From the NCBI GenBank assembly GCA_035384565.1, contig DAOOIT010000040.1, forward strand, positions 1 through 54,056: DNA of 54,056 bases. Direction: 5' to 3'. The stretch comes from Planctomycetota bacterium (GTDB lineage Bacteria > Planctomycetota > PUPC01 > DSUN01). Below the pieces are notes generated by a model that saw only the letters and a program-made list of their open reading frames with translations, was not told where the DNA came from and did not search any database. The first letter of the stretch is position 1, and every line of letters starts with the position of its first letter. Shown here in pieces: positions 34,982-42,895 of the stretch. A program made the position numbers and the translations under genes.

Positions 34982-35039
34982 GAGCGCCCCTCCGGAAGCT
35001 CTGTCCCCGCCGGACCCTCGTCCCGGCCTGGGCCGCTGC

Positions 35040-35723
35040 TCACAGCTTGCGGTGCCGCCGCTCCCAGACCTCTTCGGCCTCGGGCCGCCTGAGGTAGATG
35101 ATCTCGACCGCGTGCAGTTCCTGCCGCTCCCCTGCGGCGAATTGCTGCGCAGCCATCTGGGCAAGAACCCCGGCCCGCGGCACCCACAGGTCAGGAGCCG
35201 CCAGGGCGACGCCTGGCCTCGTCAGCTCGCCGGGATACAAGAGGATCGCGTCACCGAGCACAAGGGTCCCCTCGCGAAACTCCAGCGCCTCAGGCCAGGC
35301 CACGTGGTACGGCGTCACGCGTTCCAGGCGGCCGCCGCGGCGCTCGTAGCCGCACGCGTACACCTGGCCCCGCTTGGCGTCGAGCAGCACCGCCACACGG
35401 GCGGCGTCGGCCGGCGCATTCTCCGCCAGAACATCGAGGCTCGGCACCCCGAGCAGCGGCCTCTGCAAGACGAAGGCAGCGGTCCTTGCCGCCGTCAGGC
35501 CGATCCGCAACCCTGTGTACGAGCCGGGCCCCAGGCTCACAGCCACAAGGTCCAGCGCCGAAGCCGGCACACCCGCCTCAGCGTGCAGTTGTTGCGCCTC
35601 GGTGAAGAGAAGTGCCCCATGGTTCATGCTCTGAGGCAGTGCCCGCTCCCCCACCAGGCCGCCGTCGCGCCAGAGCGCCACGCTTCCGAGCCGGCTCGAT
35701 GTCTCTATGGCGAGAACAACCAT
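35040..35723 (-). CDS. tsaB: tRNA threonylcarbamoyladenosine biosynthesis protein TsaB
   Basis: Scaffold partner of TsaD in making the t6A base of tRNAs that read ANN codons. The 227-residue protein shows the ASKHA-fold opening VVLAIETSSRLGSVAL, then VSLGPGSYTGLRIGL, LLDAKRGQVYACGY and a C-terminal IIYLRRPEAEEVWERR. It has the usual length. It lies 15 bases after an Asp23-family gene in what looks like one operon. Its partners TsaD and TsaE are not in the window. Confidence 0.95.
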   Translation of the reverse strand: MVVLAIETSSRLGSVALWRDGGLVGERALPQSMNHGALLFTEAQQLHAEAGVPASALDLVAVSLGPGSYTGLRIGLTAARTAAFVLQRPLLGVPSLDVLAENAPADAARVAVLLDAKRGQVYACGYERRGGRLERVTPYHVAWPEALEFREGTLVLGDAILLYPGELTRPGVALAAPDLWVPRAGVLAQMAAQQFAAGERQELHAVEIIYLRRPEAEEVWERRHRKL

Positions 35724-35738
35724 TCCCGTGGGGTCATC

Positions 35739-36164
35739 CTATTCCTGGCCGGGAAGCGGAGGAGGCACGACCGTGCCATCGGGCGGCTTGCGTGGCCCCT
35801 CCTCGGGCGGCAGAATGTGCTCGACGGTGATGTGGATGGCTCGCACCCGGTAGCCGGTGATGTTCTCCACGGTGGCCTTCACCCGAGCCCGCAGTTCCTC
35901 GACGAGTTCGGGGATTCGGACGTCGTAGCAGACGGTGAGGGCGATAGAGAATGCCACCTCGCCCTCACCGCGCTCGACCTGCACAGCATCGGCCACTGAA
36001 CTTCGGCGAAACAAGCCTGAGGGCCGTCCCAGACCGGCCACGCCGGGGACGTCTCTTGCCACCTTGCGAACCAGGTCGCGAAAGACGTCCTCAGTCACTT
36101 CCAGCGTCCCGAGATCCTGTCGAAGGACCCCGCTTGGCGCCACGCCTGCGTCCTCGGGCATCAT
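35739..36164 (-). CDS. Asp23/Gls24-family envelope stress protein
   Basis: A 141-residue Asp23-domain protein. The core is LGTLEVTEDVFRDLVRKV, then VAFSIALTVCYDVRIPEL, and the closing RVRAIHITVEHI strand, with a proline-rich tail. In Gram-positive bacteria Asp23 is tethered to the membrane by AmaP and responds to cell-wall stress. Two ATGs stand in tandem (36164 and 36161) with GGGGG upstream. It follows the second Asp23 gene by 25 bases. The match is to the family, not to a specific member. Confidence 0.85.
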   Translation of the reverse strand: MMPEDAGVAPSGVLRQDLGTLEVTEDVFRDLVRKVARDVPGVAGLGRPSGLFRRSSVADAVQVERGEGEVAFSIALTVCYDVRIPELVEELRARVKATVENITGYRVRAIHITVEHILPPEEGPRKPPDGTVVPPPLPGQE

Positions 36165-36189
36165 CGTTCCCCCGAATCTCGGTTGCCGC

Positions 36190-36555
36190 TCAGGAATCGG
36201 AGTCGAGCCGAACGTGGTCCACCCTCACGTTCACCGCGCGCACACGGTAGCCGGTCTTCGCGGTCACCGCCGCGGCCACGCGCTCTCGGAGTGTCGTTGC
36301 CGTCTCAGGAATGGATACCCCCTCGCGCACCCCCACCGAGATGCGGAAGGCCACCTCGCCCTCAGACGCTTCGACAGCTATCCCCCTGGGCCTGCGGCGC
36401 CGAAGCACTCCCGAGAGGATTCCCTCTCTTCCCGTGACGACACCCGGCGTCCGCATGGCCTCAGCGAACGCGATCTCCGCCAGAACCACCTCACTGATTG
36501 TCAGCCGGCCACCCTCGGGCAGGTCTGTGGTCAGCGGGCTCGATGTTCCAGCCAT
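36190..36555 (-). CDS. Asp23/Gls24-family protein, second copy
   Basis: A 121-residue protein with the same fold pattern as its neighbour: GRLTISEVVLAEIAFAEAM, VAFRISVGVREGVSIPET and YRVRAVNVRVDHVRL. The two are clearly paralogous but well diverged. It starts at 36555 with GAGGTG just upstream. It is the first gene after the strong promoter at 36629-36657 and so leads a six-gene operon that runs through tsaB, GT39, the AsmA-like gene and GT39. Confidence 0.85.
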   Translation of the reverse strand: MAGTSSPLTTDLPEGGRLTISEVVLAEIAFAEAMRTPGVVTGREGILSGVLRRRRPRGIAVEASEGEVAFRISVGVREGVSIPETATTLRERVAAAVTAKTGYRVRAVNVRVDHVRLDSDS

Positions 36556-36628
36556 TGTACACCTCGCATCTCGAGCGGCGGGCTGTCGCTACACGGACCG
36601 CCCCCTCCGGCCTGGCGCTTAGAAACCT

Positions 36629-36657
36629 ATTATAAGCCCGCACAGTTCTGTATGCAA
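36629..36657 (-). promoter_or_regulatory. Promoter for the asp23-tsaB-GT39-AsmA operon
   Basis: On the minus strand TTGCAT (36652-36657), 17 bases, perfect TATAAT (36629-36634). It stands 74 bases before the first Asp23 gene. No other clear promoter is seen on this strand until 28213. Confidence 0.65.
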
Positions 36658-36755
36658 GCCTCGGAACGAGGCCCCCTTGCGGACGCGGAGGCGTCACCGG
36701 CGCCTGTCATCGCCCGTGCTTGCGCGTCCAGGGTGCCGTCGTCATCCTCGGAACG

Positions 36756-36784
36756 TTGACTCCCTCTGCGCGGCAGGGTATAAT
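36756..36784 (+). promoter_or_regulatory. Promoter for the DUF4177-like/phosphatase/dprA group
   Basis: TTGACT (36756-36761), 17 bases, perfect TATAAT (36779-36784), about 50 bases before the ATG at 36835. It is one of the best promoter matches in the window. Confidence 0.75.
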
Positions 36785-36834
36785 CCGCAAGGCGTTGCCC
36801 GCCATCCCCGCCTCGGCCGCAAAGGAGCAGCCCG

Positions 36835-37347
36835 ATGAAGCCTGTCGCCCTCGCCGTTCTCGCTGTCGCCGTGCTGGCCTTCCTCCTCGCCCTCCCAGGC
36901 GGGGCCCCCCGTGCGCAGGAGGCCGTGCAGAATGCGCAATCCACCATCGTCGCCACGATTGACTTGAGCCCCATTCAGCGCGAACTGGCATCGCTGCGGG
37001 CCGAGATGGCGGCGTTGCGCCAGGCCGTAGCCGATCCCAAGGGCATCCGCGACGAGGTGGCTCAGGCCACCGCAGCCGCCAAGTCGCTTGATGCCCGCCT
37101 GGCCGAGTTGACAGCCCTGGCAAAGCAACAGGCCGAGCTGCTCAAGCCGCTCAACCTGACGTTCGATCCAGCGACGGTTTGGGAGTACCAGTGCCTGCGC
37201 GCTCGCAGCGAGACGGTGGCCAACCGCCTGGCCAGGGACGGCTGGCAGCTCGTGACGGCGTCCAACGACTGGCTGTTCTTCAGGCGTCCGCTGCCCGCAT
37301 CCCGCCGCAATGAGCCGATCCGCGAGCCAGCAAGGGGCGAGGAGTAG
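36835..37347 (+). CDS. Exported coiled-coil protein with DUF4177-like domain
   Basis: A 170-residue protein. Residues 1-28 are a signal peptide ending near APRAQ. A coiled-coil heptad region (about 45-105, LSPIQRELASLRAEMAALRQ) follows. The last 50 residues (WEYQCLRARSETV, LARDGWQLVTASNDW, LFFRRP) resemble the small DUF4177 beta-alpha domain. AAGGAG lies eight bases before the ATG. The function is unknown; an oligomeric periplasmic role is suggested by the coiled coil. It leads a three-gene group. Confidence 0.78.
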   Translation: MKPVALAVLAVAVLAFLLALPGGAPRAQEAVQNAQSTIVATIDLSPIQRELASLRAEMAALRQAVADPKGIRDEVAQATAAAKSLDARLAELTALAKQQAELLKPLNLTFDPATVWEYQCLRARSETVANRLARDGWQLVTASNDWLFFRRPLPASRRNEPIREPARGEE

Positions 37348-37365
37348 GTACCCCGGGAGGCGCGC

Positions 37366-37914
37366 ATGGCCCAGATCTTCGAAGTCCGCCGCCACAGCCT
37401 GCGCGGGGAGGGCGACTGCCTCTCGCCCCAGGGGGTGGAGGCTGCCCGGAAGGCGACGGCCACCCTCGTGGGGAACTACGCGGCCATCTACTCCAGCCCC
37501 AAGCGCCGTGCCGTCGAGACTCTGGAAGCCTTCGGCTTCCGGGAATACCAGATCGTGCCTGAGTTCAGTACATTGCCGGCGGCGCTGGGCGCGCATGACC
37601 GCCACGCGGCCATGCTCCGCGAGCGCAGCAGTTGCACCTTGCTGGAGGCCTACTTCGCTATCCCCGCCACGCACCTGATGCTCGAGGCGTTCGGCGCCGC
37701 GTTCTTCGCAAAGCTATGCTCGCTTATCGAGCAACTGCCGCCGAACCGGAACGCCCTCGCGGTCTCGCACGGGGGCAGCATCGAGGCCGCCGTGCTGGCG
37801 GCGGTGCCCGAGTGGACACTCGGCGACCTGGGCGGGGAACTGGCCGAATGCGAAGGAGCGCTCTTTCACTTCGACGACAGGATCTTCCGGCGAGTCACAT
37901 TCATCAGGCGTTAG
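37366..37914 (+). CDS. Histidine phosphatase (phosphoglycerate-mutase family)
   Basis: A 182-residue branch-1 histidine phosphatase. The catalytic Arg-His pair is in VRRHSLRGEGD, the second half-site is YSSPKRRAVETLEAF and the second histidine is in AVSHGGSIEA. The glycine that normally follows RH is Ser here, a tolerated variation. The protein is short for the family and has a compact helical middle. GGGAGG precedes the ATG. The phosphorylated substrate is unknown (metabolite, sugar phosphate or protein). Confidence 0.82.
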   Translation: MAQIFEVRRHSLRGEGDCLSPQGVEAARKATATLVGNYAAIYSSPKRRAVETLEAFGFREYQIVPEFSTLPAALGAHDRHAAMLRERSSCTLLEAYFAIPATHLMLEAFGAAFFAKLCSLIEQLPPNRNALAVSHGGSIEAAVLAAVPEWTLGDLGGELAECEGALFHFDDRIFRRVTFIRR

Positions 37915-37986
37915 CTCGCCGCTTCCCCGCAGCCTCCACGGGACCTTCGGGCAATGCCCCCGTATCCCCCCGCCCAGGCACATGGC

Positions 37987-38901
37987 ATGACCGCCCAGGA
38001 GCTTGCCTCCTGGATCGCCCTTCACGCGGTGCCTGGCATGGGCGCGGCCTCGCTGGCTCGCCTCCTCGCACGCTTCGGAACCCCTGGCGCAGTGCTCGAC
38101 GCCCCTCCGAAGGAACTGCTCGCGGTGCCGAAGGTGCCTGCGCTCGTGCTTCGGGGCGTCCTCGAACAGGCAGGCCAGCGCACACACCACGAGGCGATCG
38201 CCCGCCGCCTCCTCGCTGAGGGGGTCAGTGCTGTGCGGCGCGACGAGCCCGAGTATCCCCTGCGACTCCACAACCTCTCCAGCCCGCCTCCCCTGCTCTA
38301 CGTCCGGGGCCGGCTGCCGCGTGACAGCATGCGCACGTTCGGCATCGTGGGCACGACGGAACCCTCCCACCACGGGGCGGAGATCGCGCGTGCCATCGCC
38401 GCCCACCTTGCGGCCCGCGGCTGGGCCATCGTCTCGGGCGCCGCGCGCGGCATTGATGCCGCGGCGCATCGCGCCGCCTTTGCGGCGCGCAAGCCCACGA
38501 TCCTCGTCCTGCCCACGGGAATCCTCCGGGTGCGCTCCCATGCGCGGCAGCCTGAGGGCGAGGCGGTCTGGGGCCGGGCGGCCGCCGTCTCGGAGTGTCA
38601 TCCCGAAGCCCCCTGGTGCACCGCGGCCGCCCTGGCGCGCAACCGCCTGATCGCGGCGCTCAGTGACGCAGTTCTGGTGGTCGAGGCTCGCGAGCGCGGG
38701 GGCTCCATCGGCACGCTCCGCCATGCACTCGCCCTGGGGCGCAGGGGCTTCGTCGTGCGCTTCCGCGCCCCCGCGCTCAGCGCCGCCGCGAACGCCGTCG
38801 CGGAGGCCATGGGCGCCACGCCCGTCCGCTCCATCCGGGAACTCGATGAGGCGCTCGCGCAGCCGCCACGCCTCGGCGCGCAAAGCACGCTCGTCTGGTA
38901 A
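37987..38901 (+). CDS. dprA: DNA-processing protein DprA-like (short form)
   Basis: About 304 residues. DprA loads RecA onto incoming single-stranded DNA during natural transformation. The Rossmann-like domain shows FGIVGTTEPSHHG, WAIVSGAARGIDAAAH, a weakened ILVLPTG, and ARNRLIAALSDAVLVVEA with GGSIGTLRHALALGR. An N-terminal helix-hairpin segment (VPGMGAASLARLL) is present. No C-terminal winged-helix (DML1-like) domain follows, so the protein is shorter than classical DprA (about 360). Start is uncertain between 37987 and 37954. A DprA-like defence or recombination relative is possible. Confidence 0.82.
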   Translation: MTAQELASWIALHAVPGMGAASLARLLARFGTPGAVLDAPPKELLAVPKVPALVLRGVLEQAGQRTHHEAIARRLLAEGVSAVRRDEPEYPLRLHNLSSPPPLLYVRGRLPRDSMRTFGIVGTTEPSHHGAEIARAIAAHLAARGWAIVSGAARGIDAAAHRAAFAARKPTILVLPTGILRVRSHARQPEGEAVWGRAAAVSECHPEAPWCTAAALARNRLIAALSDAVLVVEARERGGSIGTLRHALALGRRGFVVRFRAPALSAAANAVAEAMGATPVRSIRELDEALAQPPRLGAQSTLVW

Positions 38902-38916
38902 CCGGCCGAGGCCTCC

Positions 38917-38946
38917 TTGCCGAACGGCACTGCCAATTGTTATAAT
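38917..38946 (+). promoter_or_regulatory. Promoter for the TlpA-like gene
   Basis: TTGCCG (38917-38922), 18 bases, perfect TATAAT (38941-38946), about 70 bases before the ATG at 39015. Confidence 0.5.
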
Positions 38947-39014
38947 CTAGCCTCCTTGCCGACGCCGGCAAAGCAGCCCGCGCGGATTCTGAGATGGATT
39001 CTGAGGAGACAGGC

Positions 39015-39536
39015 ATGACGGCACTCGTTCGGCACCTCGCCACCGCGATTCTGGCCTTCGTCGCAGTGGGCTGCAGCATGCCTTCCGAGAGGCCCGGCAG
39101 GGGGGACAAGCTGCTGGACGTCGCTCTCTACACGCTCGATGGGCGCAAGACGAGCCTTCTGGAGATGGCACGGGGGAGAGTCGCCGTCTTCGAGTTCGGG
39201 GCCACCTGGTGCGTGCCGTGCACCAAGCAGATCGCGCACCTCAATGAGATTGCCGCGCGGTACCCCAAGGGCTCGGTCTCGGTCTTCGGCATTGACCTGC
39301 GCGAGGATCCCCGAACGGTCCAGGCGCACCTCCAGCGCCACGGAGCCACGTACCCCGTTCTGCTGGACCCGCGCGGAGCCGCCGCGGCCCTCTACAGCGT
39401 CAGCGCCATCCCCGTCACCATCATTGCGGGGCCCGACCACACGATCGTCTATCGGAGCAGTGCCGCCACGGTGAGCCAGATGGAACGGGCCATTGACGCA
39501 CTGCTCGCCGCCAGGACATCCGCGCCTGGGAACTGA
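39015..39536 (+). CDS. TlpA-like thioredoxin-fold lipoprotein
   Basis: A 173-residue exported thiol-disulfide oxidoreductase. The N-terminus is hydrophobic and ends in AVGCSMP, which looks like a lipoprotein site with Cys near residue 20. The thioredoxin domain has the active site ATWCVPCTKQ, the central GSVSVFGIDL strand, and the cis-proline in AIPVTII. It would reduce disulfides of periplasmic proteins such as cytochromes. GAGGAG six bases before the ATG fixes the start. It is convergent with trpD, three bases away. Confidence 0.88.
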   Translation: MTALVRHLATAILAFVAVGCSMPSERPGRGDKLLDVALYTLDGRKTSLLEMARGRVAVFEFGATWCVPCTKQIAHLNEIAARYPKGSVSVFGIDLREDPRTVQAHLQRHGATYPVLLDPRGAAAALYSVSAIPVTIIAGPDHTIVYRSSAATVSQMERAIDALLAARTSAPGN

Positions 39537-39539
39537 ATC

Positions 39540-40553
39540 TCATTGGGCGTTGGTGATCGCGATGAGCCGGTCGAGCGCGCGGGCGGCCGCCCCGGCATCA
39601 ATGGCCGCCGCGGCCCGCAGGCAGCCCTGGCGCAGATCGTCGGCTCTCTCTGCCGCCAGGAGAGCGGCGGCCGCGTTCAGCACCACGATGTCCCGCGCCG
39701 GGCCGCGGCGCCCGCCGAGGACGCCGCGGATGACCGAGGCACTCTCCGCCGCACTGGACACCCTCAGGTCGTCCAACTGCGCCCGCGGGAGCCCTGCGTC
39801 TTCGGGCCGGATTGTGAACGGCAGTAACCGCCCATTCCTCACCTCGCATGCCTGGGTCGTCGTGGTGGTGGTCAGTTCGTCCAAGCCATCGTCGCCGTGG
39901 ACAACGAGGCAATGTACGCAACCCAGGCTGGCCAGTACGGCCGCCATGACCTTGACCAGCCGCGCTTCGTAGACGCCGAGGAGCTGGTGGCGGGCTCCTG
40001 CCGGGTTCGTGAGCGGCCCGAGGATGTTGAACACGGTGCGGATGCCAATCTCGCGGCGCGGGCCGATGGCGTGTTTCATCGCGCCATGCAGCGCGGGGGC
40101 GAAGAGGAAACCGATGCCCGCATCCCGCAGCGACCGTTCGACGGCCGCCACGGGGGCGTCAATCTTCACGCCGAGTTCGCGAAGCACATCGGCGCTGCCG
40201 CAGGAACTCGAGACTCCGCGATTGCCGTGCTTGGCGACGCAGCATCCTGCCCCGGCCGCCACCAGGGCGGCCGCAGTGGAGATGTTGAACGTGCCGATCG
40301 CATCGCCGCCGGTGCCGCAGGTGTCGAGCAGGTCGGCTCGGGGCGCCTGGATGCGGGTGGCCTTGGCGCGCATCGCGCGGGCGCAGCCCGCGATCTCGTC
40401 CACCGTTTCGCCCTTCATGCGCAACGCCACGGCGAAGGCGGCGATCTGCGCCTCCGTCGCCCCGCCGGACATGATCTCGTCCATCGCCGCCTCGGCCTGC
40501 GCCGCCGAGAGCGCTTCGCGCGAGACCAGCTTCGAGATCAGTTCCTTGAGCAT
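39540..40553 (-). CDS. trpD: Anthranilate phosphoribosyltransferase
   Basis: Joins anthranilate and PRPP in tryptophan synthesis. About 337 residues with family signatures DTCGTGGDAIGTFNIST, AKHGNRGVSSSCGSADVL, NILGPLTNPAG and VHGDDGLDELT. The start at 40553 (MLKELISKL) fits the family N-terminus and has an AAGAGAG site; an ATG at 40571 lacks one. The gene is 27 bases after galK and probably shares its promoter, an unusual pairing. No other trp genes are in the window. Confidence 0.95.
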   Translation of the reverse strand: MLKELISKLVSREALSAAQAEAAMDEIMSGGATEAQIAAFAVALRMKGETVDEIAGCARAMRAKATRIQAPRADLLDTCGTGGDAIGTFNISTAAALVAAGAGCCVAKHGNRGVSSSCGSADVLRELGVKIDAPVAAVERSLRDAGIGFLFAPALHGAMKHAIGPRREIGIRTVFNILGPLTNPAGARHQLLGVYEARLVKVMAAVLASLGCVHCLVVHGDDGLDELTTTTTTQACEVRNGRLLPFTIRPEDAGLPRAQLDDLRVSSAAESASVIRGVLGGRRGPARDIVVLNAAAALLAAERADDLRQGCLRAAAAIDAGAAARALDRLIAITNAQ

Positions 40554-40580
40554 CCGCGTCTCTCTTGCCATGTGAGGCGG

Positions 40581-41753
40581 TCACGGCGCGAGGATCTCAG
40601 CCCCTTGCTCGGGCTGAACCACGTAGACGTGCGGCTCGATGCCCGTGCGCTCGCGGTAGCCCCGGCTGACCCGCTCGCAGAACTCCTCGACACGCCCGGC
40701 GGCTACCAGCGTGACCGTGCAGCCGCCGAAGCCGCCGCCTGTCATGCGCGAGCCAAACACCCCCTTGCAGTCGCGTGCCAGGCTCACCAGCAGGTTCAGT
40801 TCGTCCGAGGTCACCTGGTAGTCTGCGTCGAGGCTGTCATGCGACGCATCCATCAGGATGCCGAGCCGCAGGGCGTCGCCCTCGAGCATCGCCTGGCGCG
40901 CGGCCAGCACGCGGTGGTTCTCGGTGATCACGTGGCGCGCGCGCTCGCGCATGGGCGACGGGACCCTGTGCTGATAGGCCTTGAACTGCTGGATGTTCAC
41001 GTCGCGCAGGCTCTTCACGCCCGGCAGGAACTCGGCGAGCACGGCGGCCGCCTCCTCGCACTGCTCGCGGCGGATGTTGTACTCGGTGGAGGCCAGTTCG
41101 TGTTTCACCCGCGTGTCGCAGATGATGAACCGCGCATCGGGGAACTCGCACGGCACCAGCTCGTGGCGCAGGTCGCGGCAGTCGAGGAACACGGCCTTGC
41201 CGCGCTGCGCGTGCAGCGATACGAACTGGTCCATGATGCCGCAGCGCACGCCGCAGAAGCGGTGCTCCGTCTGCTGGCACATCAGGGCCAGCTCGCGGCG
41301 GTCCACCGGCGCGCCCGCGGCGTGGCTGTAGGCCAGGCCGAAGGCCACCGTGAGCGCCGCCGACGACGAAAGGCCGCCCCCCGTCGGCACCGTGCCGTGG
41401 AACACCACGTTCAGCCCCGGCACCGCCACGCCCTTCTCGCCCAGGATGCGTGCGATGCCCATCGGGTACACCATCCACGGGTGGGCGGGGTCGGCCTTCG
41501 GATCCACCAGCGCGAAGCTCGCATCGTCGTGCAGGTTCAGCGCGTGGAGGTTCACCATCCCCGTGCCGTTCGGGCGGAAGGCCACCACGATGTCCCGGTC
41601 TATGGCGATCGGGAAGACGTAGCCTTGATTGTAGTCGGTGTGCTCCCCGATGAGGTTGACTCGCCCGGGGGCCCGCGACCACAGGATACCGCGGGCATCT
41701 CCGAAACGCCTCTTCCAGACATCGAGGATCTGCTTCTGCCGTTCCGTGTCCAA
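40581..41753 (-). CDS. galK: Galactokinase
   Basis: Phosphorylates galactose at C1 in the Leloir pathway. The protein has 390 residues. It shows the GalK signature SRAPGRVNLIGEHTDYNQGY near residue 26, the ATP-binding GGGLSSSAALTVAFG, the catalytic Asp in CGIMDQFVSLHA and the C-terminal GSRMTGGGFGGCTV. The TTG at 41753 is chosen because GGAG lies about eight bases upstream and the promoter (41791-41819) puts the transcript start some 30 bases before it. The longer open frame upstream overlaps the divergent oxidoreductase gene. trpD follows. Confidence 0.95.
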   Translation of the reverse strand: MDTERQKQILDVWKRRFGDARGILWSRAPGRVNLIGEHTDYNQGYVFPIAIDRDIVVAFRPNGTGMVNLHALNLHDDASFALVDPKADPAHPWMVYPMGIARILGEKGVAVPGLNVVFHGTVPTGGGLSSSAALTVAFGLAYSHAAGAPVDRRELALMCQQTEHRFCGVRCGIMDQFVSLHAQRGKAVFLDCRDLRHELVPCEFPDARFIICDTRVKHELASTEYNIRREQCEEAAAVLAEFLPGVKSLRDVNIQQFKAYQHRVPSPMRERARHVITENHRVLAARQAMLEGDALRLGILMDASHDSLDADYQVTSDELNLLVSLARDCKGVFGSRMTGGGFGGCTVTLVAAGRVEEFCERVSRGYRERTGIEPHVYVVQPEQGAEILAP

Positions 41754-41790
41754 GCCTGTTCTCCGACATCCGAGGGAACCGAATGCCACA

Positions 41791-41819
41791 ATTATAGCCC
41801 GGAGCGCTCCGATTGCCAA
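41791..41819 (-). promoter_or_regulatory. Promoter for galK-trpD
   Basis: On the minus strand TTGGCA (41814-41819), 17 bases, perfect TATAAT (41791-41796). Its -35 is six bases from the -35 of the divergent promoter at 41826-41854, so the two promoters are back to back. Confidence 0.7.
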
Positions 41820-41825
41820 GCTCGA

Positions 41826-41854
41826 TTGACAACGCTTGAGCGGACGGATAGTCT
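41826..41854 (+). promoter_or_regulatory. Promoter for the exported Gfo/Idh gene
   Basis: Consensus TTGACA (41826-41831), 17 bases, TAGTCT (41849-41854), about 46 bases before the ATG at 41901. Confidence 0.65.
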
Positions 41855-41900
41855 GTCGGCAGTGAGGATCTCTCGCCACTCTTCGATGAGGAGGCCGACC

Positions 41901-42890
41901 ATGCGATGGGCGACGCTCTGGACTGTGTGTACGGCTGTGCTGCTGGCGTGCAGGCCAACGTGGGCGGCCGCGCCGCCGCCCGAGTGGGCGAAGAAGGATA
42001 TCAGGGCCGGGATCATCGGCACCGACACGTCGCACGTGCCGGCCTTCGTGGGCATTCTGCACAGCCACCCCGAGTGGCGGGTGAAGGTGGTTGCCGCGTT
42101 CCCCGGCGGCAGCCCCGACGTGCCGTCGAGTTGGAACCGTGTGAAGGAGTACGCCGAGGACCTCCAGAAGAAGCACAACGTCGAGATCGTGGACACGATC
42201 GAGGCCCTGTGCGCGAAGGTGGATGCAGTGCTGATCGAGAGCGTGGATGGGCGACCGCACCTGGCTCAGGCACGCCCCGTGTTCGGGGCGAAGAAGCCGC
42301 TGTTCATTGACAAGCCGTTCACGGCGAGCCTCGAGGACGCCCGCGAAATCCTCAAGCTCTCGAAGGAGAGCGGCGTGCCGTTCTTCAGCTCGTCGTGCGT
42401 GCGGTTCCAGCCCGAGGTCGCCAGGCTGCGGACGAATCCCGGCGTCGGCAAGCTCACGAGGGCCCAGGGCAGTTCGCCCCTGTCGCTCGAGCCGCACCAT
42501 CCCGACCTCTTCTGGTATGGCATCCACGGGGTCGAGGCCCTCTACACCGTGATGGGGCGCGGTTGCGTGTCGGTGACGCGCCAGGCCGAAGGCGACCTCG
42601 ACATCACAACGGGCAAGTGGGCCGACGGGCGGGTCGGCATCTTCCGCGGCGTGAAGAAGGGGGACTATCATCCCCTCGTCAAAGTGTGGGGCAGCGACGG
42701 TGAGGCCGACACGGGGAAACTCGGCTACAGCTACAACGGGCTGGTAGAGGCTATCGCACGGTTCTTCCAGACGGGCGAGTGCCCGATCGATCCGCAGGAG
42801 ACACTGGAGATCATCGAGTTCATGATCGCCGCGCAGAAGAGCAAGGAGCGAGGCGGCGCCGAGGTGACCCTCGAGGAGCTGCGGAAATAG
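41901..42890 (+). CDS. Exported Gfo/Idh/MocA-family oxidoreductase
   Basis: A 329-residue protein with an N-terminal signal-like segment (residues 1-27, ending near PTWAAA) ahead of the Rossmann domain RAGIIGTDTSHVPAFVGIL. The family motif LFIDKPFTASLEDA (DKP in place of EKP) and the C-terminal WYGIHGVEALYTVMGRG are present. The start at 41901 has GAGGAG seven bases upstream. Gfo/Idh proteins usually need NAD(P), which is scarce outside the cytoplasm; exported members often carry tightly bound cofactor or enter by the Tat route, but no twin-arginine is seen here. It is followed six bases later by a GT39 gene. Confidence 0.85.
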   Translation: MRWATLWTVCTAVLLACRPTWAAAPPPEWAKKDIRAGIIGTDTSHVPAFVGILHSHPEWRVKVVAAFPGGSPDVPSSWNRVKEYAEDLQKKHNVEIVDTIEALCAKVDAVLIESVDGRPHLAQARPVFGAKKPLFIDKPFTASLEDAREILKLSKESGVPFFSSSCVRFQPEVARLRTNPGVGKLTRAQGSSPLSLEPHHPDLFWYGIHGVEALYTVMGRGCVSVTRQAEGDLDITTGKWADGRVGIFRGVKKGDYHPLVKVWGSDGEADTGKLGYSYNGLVEAIARFFQTGECPIDPQETLEIIEFMIAAQKSKERGGAEVTLEELRK

Positions 42891-42895
42891 CACCC

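Noticed and set aside
39897..41900. Long upstream extension of the exported Gfo/Idh frame
   Set aside because: It runs antisense to trpD and galK, and a promoter and ribosome-binding site lie just before 41901.
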